A stretch of DNA of 64,000 nucleotides from Thermonema lapsum. GTDB lineage: Bacteria > Bacteroidota > Bacteroidia > Cytophagales > Thermonemataceae. A program made the translations under genes and the position numbers. How positions within the stretch are numbered: position 1 is the first letter of the stretch; every line of letters starts with the position of its first letter. The notes under the pieces were generated by a model. That model made no database searches and was not told where the DNA came from. It saw only the letters and a program-made list of their open reading frames with translations. The DNA is taken from NCBI RefSeq assembly GCF_011761635.1, contig NZ_JAASRN010000002.1, positions 646,634 to 710,633 on the forward strand, written 5' to 3'. Of this stretch, positions 9,934 through 19,846 are shown one piece after another.

Positions 9934-9966
9934 AAAAAGACAGCCTTCAAAAAAGGCTGCCTTTTT
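9934..9966 (-). terminator. Terminator of the aceB-aceA operon
   Basis: Nearly perfect 14-base arms at 9934-9947 and 9953-9966 (core CAGCCTT / AAGGCTG) enclose a 5-base loop. Read leftward, they are followed by T residues. They lie about 45 bases after the aceA stop. Confidence 0.75.
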
Positions 9967-10012
9967 AGAACCTATCTTTTGTTGTGTGGAATTGAAAGCG
10001 TTTAAATCACGT

Positions 10013-11287
10013 TTAGAATTGCTCTTCTTCGGTAGAACCTTTGAAGGCGAGCGTAGAAGCCAAGCCGCCGGTTACGGTCTCTTGGATGGCATCGAAATAG
10101 GGCACGCCCACAAAGCGCTGATGCTTCACGGCTTTGAAGCCTTTTTCTTGCAGTGCAAACTCGCGTTGCTGCAATTGAGAGTAGCCCAACATACCGTGCT
10201 GCTTGTAAGCCATAGCCAGCTCAAACATGGCTGTATTCATCGAATGGAAGCCTGCCAAAGTAATGAACTGGAACTTATAGCCCATTTCAGCCAGCTTCTC
10301 GCGGAAAGTAGCCATCTCGGATTCCGACAACTTGGCTGCCCAATTGAAAGAGGGCGAGCAGTTGTATGCCAACAGCTTGCCGGGATACTTCTCGTGAATC
10401 GCCTCTGCAAACTCCCGTGCTTCTCCCAAATCGGGATGTGAGGTTTCCATCCACAGCAAGTCGGCGTAAGGTGCATAAGACAAACCACGGGCAATGGCTT
10501 GCTCAATGCCATTCTTCACATAGTAGAAACCTTCGGCGGTGCGCTTGCCGGTGATGAAAGGATGGTCGCGAGGGTCTATATCGCTGGTAATCAGGTTGGC
10601 TGCATCGGCATCGGTACGTGCAATCAACACGGTGGGCACAGCACAGATGTCGGAAGCCAAACGAGCCGCCACCAGTTTCTGTATAGCCTCTTGCGTAGGC
10701 ACCAGCACCTTGCCACCTAAATGACCACATTTTTTTGCCGAAGACAACTGGTCTTCGAAGTGCACACCGGCAGCCCCTGCCTCAATCATCATCTTCATCA
10801 GCTCAAAGGCATTCAAGTTGCCCCCAAATCCGGCTTCGGCATCTGCCACGATGGGCAAAAAGTAATCGATATTGCCTTCTTGCAAGAGGGTTTGCAGCTG
10901 GTCTGCCCGCATAAAAGCATTGTTGATGCGCTTCACCAACACAGGCACGCTGTTGGCAGGATAAAGGCTTTGGTCTGGGTACATTTCCCCAGCAAGATTG
11001 GCATCGGCAGCCACCTGCCAGCCACTCACATAAATAGCATTCAAGCCTGCTTGCGCCTGTTGTATCGCCTGATTGCCGGTAAGTGCACCCAAGCCTGCAA
11101 CGAAAGGCTCTGTATGCAGCAGCTTCCACAACTTTTCGGCACCGCGCTTTGCCAAAGTGTATTCTATCTGCAGGCTACCACTCAAAGCCACTACCTGTTC
11201 GGCAGTATAAGGACGTTCAATGCCCTTCCAACGGGGATTGGTGTTCCAGTCATTCACCAATTGAGCGATTTTTTCTTGCTTGTTCAT
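10013..11287 (-). CDS. aceA: Isocitrate lyase
   Basis: This enzyme cleaves isocitrate to succinate and glyoxylate, the first step of the glyoxylate shunt used for growth on acetate or fatty acids. The 424-residue protein has the catalytic loop KKCGHLGGK (cysteine nucleophile), the substrate segment [21 protein letters not shown] and the C-terminal NCSPSFNW motif. Its length matches bacterial isocitrate lyases. It follows malate synthase by about 50 bases on the same strand, so the two shunt enzymes form an operon, and a terminator follows. Confidence 0.96.
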   Translation of the reverse strand: MNKQEKIAQLVNDWNTNPRWKGIERPYTAEQVVALSGSLQIEYTLAKRGAEKLWKLLHTEPFVAGLGALTGNQAIQQAQAGLNAIYVSGWQVAADANLAGEMYPDQSLYPANSVPVLVKRINNAFMRADQLQTLLQEGNIDYFLPIVADAEAGFGGNLNAFELMKMMIEAGAAGVHFEDQLSSAKKCGHLGGKVLVPTQEAIQKLVAARLASDICAVPTVLIARTDADAANLITSDIDPRDHPFITGKRTAEGFYYVKNGIEQAIARGLSYAPYADLLWMETSHPDLGEAREFAEAIHEKYPGKLLAYNCSPSFNWAAKLSESEMATFREKLAEMGYKFQFITLAGFHSMNTAMFELAMAYKQHGMLGYSQLQQREFALQEKGFKAVKHQRFVGVPYFDAIQETVTGGLASTLAFKGSTEEEQF

Positions 11288-11337
11288 AGGGGTTCTTTTT
11301 TGGTTTTTTTATTCAAGGGGGTTCGGAGTCGAAAGCT

Positions 11338-12948
11338 TTAATCCAAAAGTTCGTAAGCTGGCAAAGTCAAAAAGTCAACGAAGTTCTCATCCAATACCAG
11401 CCGGTCGAAAAGCGCTATTGCTTGTTGCAATTTGCCTGTTGCCACGCGGTCAGCCCCCAACAGTTTTTTTATCTTTTCTACCTCTTCGGATTTCAGGCGC
11501 TTATACAGTTCTGGGGTAAGGTGGCGTCCGTCGTCCCACAAAGCATGGGGATTGTGCAGCCACTGCCACAGTTGGGCACGCGATATCTCGGCAGTAGCCG
11601 CATCTTCCATTAGATTATACAGGGCGGCAGCCCCCACGCCTTGTAGCCACGATTCGATATAAAGAATGCCTACGTTGATGTTGGTGCGTACCCCCTGCTC
11701 AGTAATCTTTCCTCCTTCCACATGGAAATTGGTCAATTCTTTTTCGCTAATCATATAAGCTGCAGAGCGTTTTTCTTCTTTTTGGTGCACTCTGCCGGCG
11801 AGCACCTCGTCAAAGGCACGCAACGCCACGGGCACTAAGTCGGGATGCGCCACCCAAGTGCCATCATAACCGGTATGCGCCTCCAGGGCTTTGTCTTGAT
11901 ACACTTTATCGAAAGCCCGGCGATTTACCTCTTCATCTTGGCGGCTGGGAATAAAAGCCGACATGCCCCCGATGGCATGCGCTCCGTGTAAATGGCATGC
12001 CTGTACCAGCCGCATGGCATAAGCACGCATGAAAGGCACCGTCATAGTTACCTGAGCGCGGTCAGGGAAAAGCACTTCCGGGCGCTTTCTGAACTTCTTG
12101 ATGACGCTGAATATGTAATCCCATCTGCCTGCATTCAAGCCTGCCATATGGTCGCGCAGGGCGTAAATGATTTCTTCCATTTCAAAAGCCGCCGTGATGG
12201 TTTCTATCAATACAGTGGCTTTGATAGTGCCCAACGGGATGTCAAGGTATTTTTGAGCTTCCACAAACACCTCATTCCACAAAGCAGCCTCTTGATAGCT
12301 TTCCAATTTGGGCAAATAGAAATAAGGTCCGGAGCCTCGTGCCAACAGCTCTTGGGCATTGTGGAAGAAGTACAAACCAAAATCGAATAAAGAAGCCGAG
12401 ACAGGCTCGCCGTCGATAAGTACATGTTTTTCGGGCAGATGCCACCCGCGAGGGCGCACCTTCAATACAGCCACTTCGTCTTTGAGGCTGTAGTGCTTGC
12501 CATTGGGCGCAGTAAAATCTATCTGACGGCGAATGGCATCATACAAGTTGATTTGCCCCTCGATGCAGTTGGTCCATGTGGGCGAGTTGGCATCTTCAAA
12601 GTCAGCCATGAATACTTTGGCACCCGAGTTGAGCGCATTGATAATCATCTTGCGGTCAACCGGACCGGTGATTTCTACCCGCCGGTCCTGCAGGTCTTGC
12701 GGAATGGGCGCTACCTGCCAGTCTCCCCCCCTGATGCCTTCGGTTTCTTTTGGAAAAGTGAGGGGTTGCCCTTGACTGATAGCCTGAAAACGCACTTCAC
12801 GCTCTGCCAAGAGGGCTTTGCGTTTTTCATTGAAAGTGCGGTGCAGGTGTGCCACAAAGCGCAGGGCTTCGGGGCTTAATATTTCTTGGTAGCGCTCGTG
12901 CAAGGGAGCAATCACTTGAACGCCTTCGGTAGTAACAGATGTGGACAT
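11338..12948 (-). CDS. aceB: Malate synthase A
   Basis: This enzyme condenses glyoxylate with acetyl-CoA to malate, the second shunt step. From the start MSTSVTTEG the protein has 536 residues, the usual size of the A isoform. Family motifs include [57 protein letters not shown] and AHPDLVPVA. It lies upstream of aceA and is read from a promoter within the shared regulatory region with the ScfR-type regulator. An in-frame ATG at 12990 falls across the promoter -7 element and is unlikely to be used. Confidence 0.95.
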   Translation of the reverse strand: MSTSVTTEGVQVIAPLHERYQEILSPEALRFVAHLHRTFNEKRKALLAEREVRFQAISQGQPLTFPKETEGIRGGDWQVAPIPQDLQDRRVEITGPVDRKMIINALNSGAKVFMADFEDANSPTWTNCIEGQINLYDAIRRQIDFTAPNGKHYSLKDEVAVLKVRPRGWHLPEKHVLIDGEPVSASLFDFGLYFFHNAQELLARGSGPYFYLPKLESYQEAALWNEVFVEAQKYLDIPLGTIKATVLIETITAAFEMEEIIYALRDHMAGLNAGRWDYIFSVIKKFRKRPEVLFPDRAQVTMTVPFMRAYAMRLVQACHLHGAHAIGGMSAFIPSRQDEEVNRRAFDKVYQDKALEAHTGYDGTWVAHPDLVPVALRAFDEVLAGRVHQKEEKRSAAYMISEKELTNFHVEGGKITEQGVRTNINVGILYIESWLQGVGAAALYNLMEDAATAEISRAQLWQWLHNPHALWDDGRHLTPELYKRLKSEEVEKIKKLLGADRVATGKLQQAIALFDRLVLDENFVDFLTLPAYELLD

Positions 12949-12987
12949 GACTCGGTGGTTTTTGATAATGGTTTGTGTTGTATGTTT

Positions 12988-13019
12988 CAAATGTAAAAAA
13001 GCGAAAAATAAAAATCAAG
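12988..13019 (-). promoter_or_regulatory. Bacteroidota-type promoter of aceB-aceA
   Basis: Read leftward, a -33 element TTG (13017-13019 complement) is followed after exactly 20 bases by TACATTTG (12988-12995 complement). This matches the known Bacteroidota consensus TTG-N20-TAnnTTTG. The spacer and the -33 box are covered by the palindromic elements listed separately. Confidence 0.6.
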
Positions 13020-13053
13020 CGAATTTTCGCTAAATTTATTTTTTCGCAAAAAG
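12995..13053. promoter_or_regulatory. Near-palindromic operator, probable ScfR/RamB-type binding region
   Basis: The 59 bases contain a central inverted repeat AGCGAA-TT-TTCGCT (13018-13031). It is flanked by outward-facing copies of GCGAAAAAT (left, about 13001-13009) and TTTTTTCGC (right, about 13039-13047), so the whole block is roughly symmetric. It lies between aceB and the divergent regulator gene and overlaps the aceB promoter. RamB-type regulators of actinobacteria bind A/T-rich sites containing a TTTGCAAA-like core; the element here is different in detail. Binding is inferred, not seen. Confidence 0.5.
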
Positions 13054-13156
13054 TTCTTTATTTTGTGCAATCGAAACTATGCAAAAAGCAAATACCAGAC
13101 TGCTTACCCGCATATAAATAATGCAAACACAAACAATAGCCGAATAAAAAGCACCT

Positions 13157-14638
13157 ATGGCACTTCATGAGCAAAATATTCGCCTAACCTTTGGACTTAA
13201 GCTGCGACAACTGCGCCAAGAAAAAGGTTTGTCGTTACAAACTCTTTCGCAGCAGACGGGCATTTCGGTGTCTTATTTGAACGAAATAGAAAAGGGCAAG
13301 AAATACCCCAAAGCCGATAAAATTGCAGCCTTGGCAGATGCCTTAGAAGTAAGCTACGACTGGTTGGTATCATTGCAATTGCATCCTAAGCTGGCACCTC
13401 TTGCAGAGTTGCTGCAGTCTAATCTACTTCAAGAGCTTCCTTTGGATGTACTGGGTATAGACAAAGCCAAACTCATAGAGCTACTGGCAGATGCCCCTGC
13501 CAAATTGAGTGCTTTTGTGAGTACAGTGGTCGAAATCAGCCGCAATTATGACATGCAAGTGGAGCAATTCTTCTTTTCGGTGTTGCGTTCCTATCAAGAA
13601 ATGCATGACAATTACTTCGAAGACTTGGAGGAAGCGGCTGCCGATTTCCGCAAACGTTATTTGCAAAATGCTACCACAAACAGCCATACACTTGCCAAGG
13701 TGCTATCGGAGCAAAGCGGCATTCGGGTAATTTACGAAGACTTCCAAGACAAAAGCTTGCATGCACTTCGTTCGGTTTTCATTCCCAAAAAGCGCTTATT
13801 GATAATCAACTCTCGCCTGTCGGAAGCGCAGAGGCGTTTCGTACTGGCGCGAGAGCTGGGTTTTGCCTACCTAGCACTGTCGCCGCGCCCCTATACTTTT
13901 TCATGGGTTACGGTAAGTGCTTTTGAAGAGGTTCTAAACAACTTCAAAGCTTCCTATTTTGCAGGTGCCCTACTGCTCCCCGCCTCTGACTTATTGCCAC
14001 AAATAGAACACTTATTTGCTCTGCCTGCATGGCAGCCCGATGCTTGGTTAGAGTTACTTGGGCGCTATGTAGTTACGCCTGAAACACTATTGCATCGCTT
14101 CACCAACCTTTTGCCCCATTTCTTAGGTTTGCAGGAGCTGTTTTTCTTGCGCTTTAGCATGGATACCGCCTCTCAGAAGGTGCTGCTTACCAAAGAGATG
14201 CACTTAGGGCAGCTGCACAACCCCCACGCTACTGCCTTGCACGAACACTATTGCAGGCGCTGGGTGTCTTTGCAGGTATTGCGCTCCATGCAAAACCAAC
14301 CACACGAGGGCTACCTTTGTGATGCGCAAATATCGGAATACATAGACAGCCCCAACCGCTACTGGGTGCTCACCATGGCACGCTCCTTGTACCCCACGCC
14401 TGCCACCTTGAGCAGCGTGTCCATAGGTATTTTGGTGAACGACCAAGCGCGCCAGAAAATCCACTTCCTCGAAAATGCTCAACTGCAGAGGCGAGCCGTA
14501 GGCGAAACCTGTGAGCGCTGCAGTGCTTTTGATTGCAAAGAACGGGTTGCTCCTCCGCTTGTATTGACCCAGAAGCAAAACAACCAAGCGCGTTTGCAAG
14601 CTCTACAAGCCCTGATACAACGCTATGAACAATCGTAA
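13157..14638 (+). CDS. Short-chain-fatty-acyl type transcriptional regulator (ScfR/RamB family)
   Basis: A 493-residue XRE-family regulator. The helix-turn-helix spans about residues 10-65 (LSLQTLSQQTGISVSYLNEIE). The middle is an IrrE-like domain in which the usual zinc motif HExxH has become ARELGF, so it is probably a ligand-binding rather than a peptidase domain. The C-terminal part has the cysteine pattern CERCSAFDC typical of the ScfR/RamB group. Relatives control acetate, propionate and glyoxylate-shunt genes in response to acyl-CoA. Its divergent position next to aceB-aceA supports the same role. A membrane-protein gene begins within its last codons. Confidence 0.85.
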   Translation: MALHEQNIRLTFGLKLRQLRQEKGLSLQTLSQQTGISVSYLNEIEKGKKYPKADKIAALADALEVSYDWLVSLQLHPKLAPLAELLQSNLLQELPLDVLGIDKAKLIELLADAPAKLSAFVSTVVEISRNYDMQVEQFFFSVLRSYQEMHDNYFEDLEEAAADFRKRYLQNATTNSHTLAKVLSEQSGIRVIYEDFQDKSLHALRSVFIPKKRLLIINSRLSEAQRRFVLARELGFAYLALSPRPYTFSWVTVSAFEEVLNNFKASYFAGALLLPASDLLPQIEHLFALPAWQPDAWLELLGRYVVTPETLLHRFTNLLPHFLGLQELFFLRFSMDTASQKVLLTKEMHLGQLHNPHATALHEHYCRRWVSLQVLRSMQNQPHEGYLCDAQISEYIDSPNRYWVLTMARSLYPTPATLSSVSIGILVNDQARQKIHFLENAQLQRRAVGETCERCSAFDCKERVAPPLVLTQKQNNQARLQALQALIQRYEQS

Positions 14639-16070
14639 GCTTATATTGAAAGCAGGCGGCATCCTTGCTTTGCTCACCGCCATGGCATGGCTGCACGTAT
14701 ATGCTGCCCCGGGCTTTCATTTGCCCGACTATGACACACACCGCTATGCATGGAATGCCCGGCAACTGGCTGCCGGTCATTTCAATGAGCTGTTTCATCA
14801 TCTGGCACCTTTGTATCAACTTACGCTGGCTGCTGTCTGGTTATTGTTTCCACGCATAGAAGTGTGGATAGCACTTGGAGCGGTGGTATATGCCCTTGTT
14901 TGCGTTTATTGGTGCAGTCAAACAGTTCATCATCTATGGCAGCGCATCGCTTTGTTTTTATTGTTGCAGCTCACGCCCTTGTTGTTTTATCACAACGGTG
15001 GCTTACAAACCACCCCCTTCTATTTTTTAGGCTTTACTGTGTGGTGGCAGTTCTATCGTCGCCGCCCGCAAGCAGGCATACCTACCCGCATAGAGGCTTT
15101 TTGGTGGGGAGTATGGCTTGCCTTGGAATACAAATCCATTTTCTGGCTAAGTGGTTTGTGGCTCTATGACGCTCGGCAGTTCATAACACGCCCCAACCGC
15201 CAGTTGCTGCTGCGCTACATCAAAAGAGGTGGACATGTTTTGTGGGTGCCGGTTCTGCTCGTTGCCGTAGGTACGCGGCTTGGCGTGCCATGGTGGCGCT
15301 ACCCCGCGGCTTGGATTTACCTCTTTTTCCGAAAAGAATACCTCCGACAAAGTACCTTCGACGTGCTCTTCCACTTCAAATATTTGCTGTACTACGAACC
15401 CGTAGCCCTCATAGGCATATTGGCAACGCTGTTGTTTTGGTTGGGCAGAAAAAAATACCTGCCTCAAAAGTCTATGCAGCCGCTCTGCTTCATTGCCCTG
15501 TGGCTACTGCTGTTGATGAGTTTTCTGCCCAAAGCGCCCCGGGGCATTCTGTTAAGCCTCGTGGTTGGCTATACCTTTTTTGTACAAGGCTTAGAGCAGC
15601 TGCTACCCTTGTCTGCCTCGTATCGCAAAATATTGACAGGCTTGGGCGTAGGCATTGCGTTGGGAGTTTCTGCCTATCGTTTGTTGCCCTATGCTACCTA
15701 CCTGCCCCCCTACAAAGAAGCAGCACGACGGCTAAGCCCTTACATCCACGAAAAGCAGACCATCCACAGTGTGCTCTGCTTAGCACCTGCTTTGTACCTT
15801 CCAATGGAGGTCTCTTTTCAAATTCATTTCAAACAAGAGCTGAACAGTCGCCCGCTTTTGGTAAGTGATGCTGCACTTTTGTTTTATGGTGAAGAAGCGC
15901 TGCATGCTTTGCGAAAACAAGCTACTTGGACACTCCCTCATCCTTTCTTGGGCTTTCCTCTCCTGCATTTGGAAAGTGCTGAATTCTATGGGCAAAGTTA
16001 TGAACAAGCCCTTGAGCTCGCCGCACGTCTTAAAAAACAACAAGCCAGCATTTATTTCTTATCCCATTGA
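14625..16070 (+). CDS. Polytopic membrane protein, possibly GT-C type glycosyltransferase
   Basis: A 481-residue integral membrane protein with about ten hydrophobic segments and short polar loops. The N-terminal region contains a periplasm-facing DYDTHRYAWNARQLAAGHF segment of the sort seen in GT-C glycosyltransferases and related lipid-linked sugar enzymes, but I see no decisive motif. It overlaps the regulator gene by 14 bases, so it is translated from the same message. It overlaps the convergent pterin dehydratase gene by 19 bases. Function unknown. Confidence 0.6.
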   Translation: MNNRKLILKAGGILALLTAMAWLHVYAAPGFHLPDYDTHRYAWNARQLAAGHFNELFHHLAPLYQLTLAAVWLLFPRIEVWIALGAVVYALVCVYWCSQTVHHLWQRIALFLLLQLTPLLFYHNGGLQTTPFYFLGFTVWWQFYRRRPQAGIPTRIEAFWWGVWLALEYKSIFWLSGLWLYDARQFITRPNRQLLLRYIKRGGHVLWVPVLLVAVGTRLGVPWWRYPAAWIYLFFRKEYLRQSTFDVLFHFKYLLYYEPVALIGILATLLFWLGRKKYLPQKSMQPLCFIALWLLLLMSFLPKAPRGILLSLVVGYTFFVQGLEQLLPLSASYRKILTGLGVGIALGVSAYRLLPYATYLPPYKEAARRLSPYIHEKQTIHSVLCLAPALYLPMEVSFQIHFKQELNSRPLLVSDAALLFYGEEALHALRKQATWTLPHPFLGFPLLHLESAEFYGQSYEQALELAARLKKQQASIYFLSH

Positions 16071-16303
16071 GCATACAACCGGCTGATGGCTTCTGCCATC
16101 TGTCGGTCTTTTTCGGTAACCACTCCGCCAGCATCGTGTGTGCTCAGTTTTATCTCCACGCGATTGTACACATTCCGCCAGTCAGGATGATGATTGAGCT
16201 GCTCGGCAAGAAGCGCTACCTGTACCATAAAGGCAAATGCCTGTTTGAAATCGGCAAACTCTACTTGAGCAACTAAAGTGTTCTTATCTTCTTTCCACTG
16301 CAT
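16052..16303 (-). CDS. phhB: Pterin-4a-carbinolamine dehydratase
   Basis: An 83-residue protein with the family signature LNHHPDWRNVYNRVEIKL followed by THD and a distal aspartate. It dehydrates 4a-hydroxytetrahydropterin formed by aromatic amino-acid hydroxylases. The length is normal for the shorter bacterial form. Its 3' end overlaps the convergent membrane-protein gene by 19 bases. No hydroxylase gene is in the window. Confidence 0.88.
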   Translation of the reverse strand: MQWKEDKNTLVAQVEFADFKQAFAFMVQVALLAEQLNHHPDWRNVYNRVEIKLSTHDAGGVVTEKDRQMAEAISRLYAQWDKK

Positions 16304-16396
16304 TTTTTTCGTTGTTTTTTAGGTAGATAAAAGCAGTCGTTTCTTAAAATTTAGTAAATTCTTCACTATTTCGCTGTAGCTCTAAATGCAAATACT

Positions 16397-18028
16397 ATGT
16401 GGAAAAAAATTCAAACCTTCATCGAAAGCATTATTCAATGGGAAGAAATCAGCTTGCACTATTTGTGGATTTTGGTACCTCTTGCCTTGATTTACATAGC
16501 TATCAAAGACATCTTCTTCAACAAGAAGCACACTATTAAGCACAACTTTCCGATAATAGGCAGATTCCGTTACCTGCTGGAGTCGATTGGTCCAGAGTTA
16601 CGGCAATACATCGTGGCTCACAACCGCGAAGAGCGCCCTTTCAACCGCGTCGAACGCTCTTGGATTTACGCCTCTGCCAAAAAGCAAAACAATTATCAAG
16701 GCTTTGGCACCGACTCCGACGTGTATGCCCAAGGGCATGTGTTTATCAACCCTTCGTTGTTTCCATATGTGCCACCAGAAGGGCACCCCAACACCACCGA
16801 CCCTTACTTTCTGCCCTCTGCCAAAGTGATGGGGCTTGCCAACGGACGCAAACGCCCTTGGCGCCCCTATTCTATCATCAATATTTCGGCTATGAGCTAT
16901 GGCTCTCTTTCAAAAAATGCAGTGATTGCTTTGAATCGAGGTGCCAAAATGTGTGGTTGTTGGCACAATACTGGCGAAGGAGGTTTGGCAGACTACCACT
17001 GCCATGGCGCCGATGTGGTATTTCAATTTGGCACTGGTTATTTTGGCGTGAGAGATGCGCACGGGCGCTTCTCTATGAGCAAACTGGTTGACTTGGTGCA
17101 GGCGCACCCTTTCATCCGTGCCATAGAAATCAAGCTGTCGCAAGGTGCAAAACCCGGCAAAGGCGGCATTTTGCCAGCTAAAAAGGTAAACCCCGAAATA
17201 GCGCGCATTCGTGGCTTAGAGCCTTATACAGCAGCTCTTTCGCCCGCAGCACATACCGCCTTCCGCAATGTACCTGAGCTTTTGGACTTTGTCGAAGCCA
17301 TAGCCGAAAACACAGGCTTGCCTGTGGGCATCAAAGCCGCCGTAGGCAAATTGGAATACTGGGAGGAGCTTGCCGATTGCATGATGCAGCGCGGTACCGG
17401 TCCCGACTTCATCACCATCGATGGCGGCGAAGGGGGCACAGGTGCCGCACCCCCTCATTTTGCAGACCATGTGTCGCTTCCTTTTATCTTTGCCTTTACC
17501 TCTGTTTACCAGATTTTCCTTGAACGGGGACTCACCGAGCGCATCGTATTCGTAGGTTCTGGTAAGTTGGGGCTACCGGCACGTGCCATGATGGCTTTTG
17601 CCATGGGCGTAGATATTATCAACGTAGCTCGTGAAGCTATGATGGCTATCGGTTGCATTCAAGCACAGAAATGCCACACCAACCATTGCCCAGTAGGGAT
17701 AGCCACACAAAACAAATGGCTGATGTCGGGGCTTGACCCTACCGACAAATCTCACCGCTTAGCCAACTACATGAATGTATTCCGCAAAGAGCTTTTGGAA
17801 CTCACACATGCTTGCGGATATGAACACCCCTGCCAAATGACTATGGAAGACATAGAAGTAGGCATGGGCGATATAAAAACCCGTCAAACCCTCGAAGATG
17901 CTTTTGGATACAAAAAACAAAGGGTGGCATTCCAAGGCATGGAATCGCTCAAAAACTGTAATTACTTGGGAGGGCTGGCACAATCTTATGCCCCAGAAGC
18001 CATAAAACAAACCGTGCTTCAAAAGTGA
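16397..18028 (+). CDS. FMN-binding glutamate-synthase-like protein, membrane anchored
   Basis: A 543-residue protein that corresponds to the central FMN domain of the glutamate synthase large subunit, without the amidotransferase domain. Visible motifs are INISAMSYGSLSKNA, NTGEGGLADYH, IEIKLSQGAKPGKGG, ITIDGGEGGTGAAP and the iron-sulfur type cysteines CIQAQKCHTNHCPVG. An N-terminal hydrophobic segment (about residues 20-38) anchors it in the membrane. Stand-alone members are widespread and their substrate is poorly known; ammonia-dependent glutamate synthesis has been suggested for some. It appears monocistronic. Confidence 0.85.
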   Translation: MWKKIQTFIESIIQWEEISLHYLWILVPLALIYIAIKDIFFNKKHTIKHNFPIIGRFRYLLESIGPELRQYIVAHNREERPFNRVERSWIYASAKKQNNYQGFGTDSDVYAQGHVFINPSLFPYVPPEGHPNTTDPYFLPSAKVMGLANGRKRPWRPYSIINISAMSYGSLSKNAVIALNRGAKMCGCWHNTGEGGLADYHCHGADVVFQFGTGYFGVRDAHGRFSMSKLVDLVQAHPFIRAIEIKLSQGAKPGKGGILPAKKVNPEIARIRGLEPYTAALSPAAHTAFRNVPELLDFVEAIAENTGLPVGIKAAVGKLEYWEELADCMMQRGTGPDFITIDGGEGGTGAAPPHFADHVSLPFIFAFTSVYQIFLERGLTERIVFVGSGKLGLPARAMMAFAMGVDIINVAREAMMAIGCIQAQKCHTNHCPVGIATQNKWLMSGLDPTDKSHRLANYMNVFRKELLELTHACGYEHPCQMTMEDIEVGMGDIKTRQTLEDAFGYKKQRVAFQGMESLKNCNYLGGLAQSYAPEAIKQTVLQK

Positions 18029-18142
18029 GCCAACAAATGAACTCTAAGAAACTGATTACATTTCGATGATGGATTGCTTGCATTGTACAAAATGCCATGA
18101 AGCAAAGGATTTGCAACAAAGGAAGTTTTAGAGGTGATAAAA

Positions 18143-18189
18143 AAGGGGGGCGCAGCAACGTCATACGTATATAATTTTTGCGCCCCCTT
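18143..18189. terminator. GC-rich inverted repeat with T run on the minus side
   Basis: Arms GGGGGCGCA (18146-18154) and TGCGCCCCC (18179-18187) stand out from the A+T-rich surroundings. Read leftward, the hairpin is followed by six T residues, as in a terminator. It also covers the last codons of the transposase-like remnant, so it may mark the breakpoint of that element. Confidence 0.45.
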
Positions 18190-18496
18190 GTAATGCATAC
18201 TTTCTACCTGTTCCCGCGGTTTGCGTTTTCTTTTTCTCTACGTGTTTTGATTTTTTAGCCCGTGGTTCAAATTTCAGAAGCAATGCAAAAAATTCCTTCT
18301 CATTCATTCCCATTGCTACTCGCAACAATCGCTCGTGTTGTGTAGCTTTTGAACATTCACGGTATTTACTTTCATCTATTAAAAAAATCCGAGTATTCCC
18401 CCTTAATTTTAGACTTTTCGATTTTTTTATTAACATTAATTTGGTTGATTTCTCAACAAGTCTAATACGGTTAAGGAAAGCGTCTATTTCATTCAA
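18161..18496 (-). pseudogene. Probable truncated N-terminal remnant of an IS transposase
   Basis: An open frame of 111 residues. The part NEKEFFALLLKFEP and GTGRKYAL resembles the N-terminal helix-turn-helix region of short IS5-like transposases, where a conserved GRK..L precedes the catalytic domain. After that the frame runs into a GC-rich hairpin and stops, so no DDE domain is present. The 5' part (complement of 18313-18475) recurs at 19847-20003. I infer a degraded insertion sequence; a small unrelated gene is the alternative. Confidence 0.4.
18313..18379. repeat. 67-base direct repeat, copy 1
   Basis: It is identical over 67 bases to 19847-19913, and weaker similarity continues to about 18475. 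It lies in the 5' part of the transposase-like remnant. It contains the imperfect hairpin GCTAC..CAACA / TGTTG..GTAGC. Confidence 0.9.
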
Positions 18497-18658
18497 TGCA
18501 CCTCTTATTCCTTGCTACAACTCCTTGACTGGGGGCAGTCGTTGCCCTTGCATAGACGTCCTTTATGGGATAGCCAAAATTTTGAGGTTGAGCATCCTGT
18601 AATCGAGTTCACCTGATCTAAAAAAAAAGAGCACAATAAAAACTCAAAACAGAAATAT

Positions 18659-19087
18659 ATGAGTACTCAAAAAGAACATCCCCAACCGAGCACTGCCGAA
18701 GGTCAAAAAGTTATTGACTTAATTAAAGCAAATGAAGACGTGGACAACTTGCGCATTGCGTTGTTCCTTGACACCGACCCTAAACTGGCTCACGAAGTCG
18801 AATTCCGTGACCCACCAGTCCTCCTGTTCTACGATAACGAAGCTGATTACTACGACCGTAGTACAACCCTCGCAGCCTACGAAAAAGTAAGAGAACACGC
18901 TACACCAGGTACTAAACTCTATTACTTCCTCGCCGGCGCAATCGAAACTAAACGGTTTAAATATATACCACCTGAAACACTCCTCTCTATAATCATCGAC
19001 GTAATCCACTTCCCAGATGAAGCTGAAGAACTATTCCAAAAACACTCAGACCTCATCGAAATAGGTCAAATGGTAACCGGTCGCTAA
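18659..19087 (+). CDS. Uncharacterised acidic protein
   Basis: A 142-residue soluble protein without signal peptide or membrane segment. It is acidic, with runs such as LDTDPKLAHEVEFRD and FYDNEADYYDRS. The C-terminal half looks helical. I do not recognise a family. It is followed 46 bases later by a secreted-protein gene on the same strand, so the two may be cotranscribed. Both lie between two copies of a transposase-derived repeat in an A+T-rich stretch, which suggests acquired DNA. Confidence 0.6.
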   Translation: MSTQKEHPQPSTAEGQKVIDLIKANEDVDNLRIALFLDTDPKLAHEVEFRDPPVLLFYDNEADYYDRSTTLAAYEKVREHATPGTKLYYFLAGAIETKRFKYIPPETLLSIIIDVIHFPDEAEELFQKHSDLIEIGQMVTGR

Positions 19088-19133
19088 TCCCCAACCAAAA
19101 AACCATAATCTCAACCTAAAAACCCTATAAGCC

Positions 19134-19811
19134 ATGAAAAAGCTAACCTTAATCCTAACCCTCCTAACCTTGCCTCTCTATACAACCAAAGCGCAAGATT
19201 TCTTCTTCCCAGTCCAACTCCCTGAATCTATCAAAACCATTGACACATCCCACGTGCTTCATTTTGGATTATATGAATCATTTAAAACCCACACAGATAT
19301 AACCTTCCCACCAATAATAATCGAAAGAGAAGGTTATGAACCATTATACCTCTCTATGGTCATATGTACTATGACTCATGAACCTTACTTTACAATCATA
19401 ACCCCATTTGACCCAAGAATACCATTAGATAACATTAAAGCATGGTTCATTACAAAAAACGGATTACAATTAGCTACATTCAAAAATGAATTCTTGAGAT
19501 CTAAAACGTTATCTAAACACCATATAGCTTGGGCATTTTCTCTCGCAGATAAACTGATGCCAAAAGGTAAACTCCTATTCTACTTCTGCCTCTTCGACCA
19601 TGATACATCACTCGCTTTACTAAAAAAAATAGCACACCCTGATGTTGAAATGACTGTAATGTTTAAACCAAATGCAGGCTCAGAATTTAATGTCATCTTT
19701 TACGAAAAAACACTCCAAGAAAAAGATGCTCAAATCCTAAAACAATCTATCCAAATCTATGAAGACTATATCGAAGTCAATGGCATAGATAATCAATTCG
19801 TACGTAATTAA
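19134..19811 (+). CDS. Uncharacterised secreted protein, paralogue fragment downstream
   Basis: A 225-residue protein with a clear signal peptide ending at about TTKAQ, so it is exported. The mature part is hydrophobic and beta-rich, with no motif I can name. The C-terminal 65 residues (from YFCLFDHD to QIYEDYIEV) are clearly related to a truncated reading frame at 21184-21393, so the gene belongs to a small local family. Base composition is markedly A+T richer than the housekeeping genes on either side, a sign of transfer. Confidence 0.6.
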   Translation: MKKLTLILTLLTLPLYTTKAQDFFFPVQLPESIKTIDTSHVLHFGLYESFKTHTDITFPPIIIEREGYEPLYLSMVICTMTHEPYFTIITPFDPRIPLDNIKAWFITKNGLQLATFKNEFLRSKTLSKHHIAWAFSLADKLMPKGKLLFYFCLFDHDTSLALLKKIAHPDVEMTVMFKPNAGSEFNVIFYEKTLQEKDAQILKQSIQIYEDYIEVNGIDNQFVRN

Positions 19812-19846
19812 ATTTGCAAGCAAGACCTGACAGATTTTGCTTGTCT

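Noticed and set aside
12424-12879. Plus-strand frame opposite aceB
   Set aside because: The minus strand encodes malate synthase with all family motifs through the same bases.
15242-15868. Second plus-strand frame of 208 residues within the membrane-protein gene
   Set aside because: It overlaps a continuous membrane-protein frame with regular hydrophobic periodicity, and it has no start context or recognisable product.
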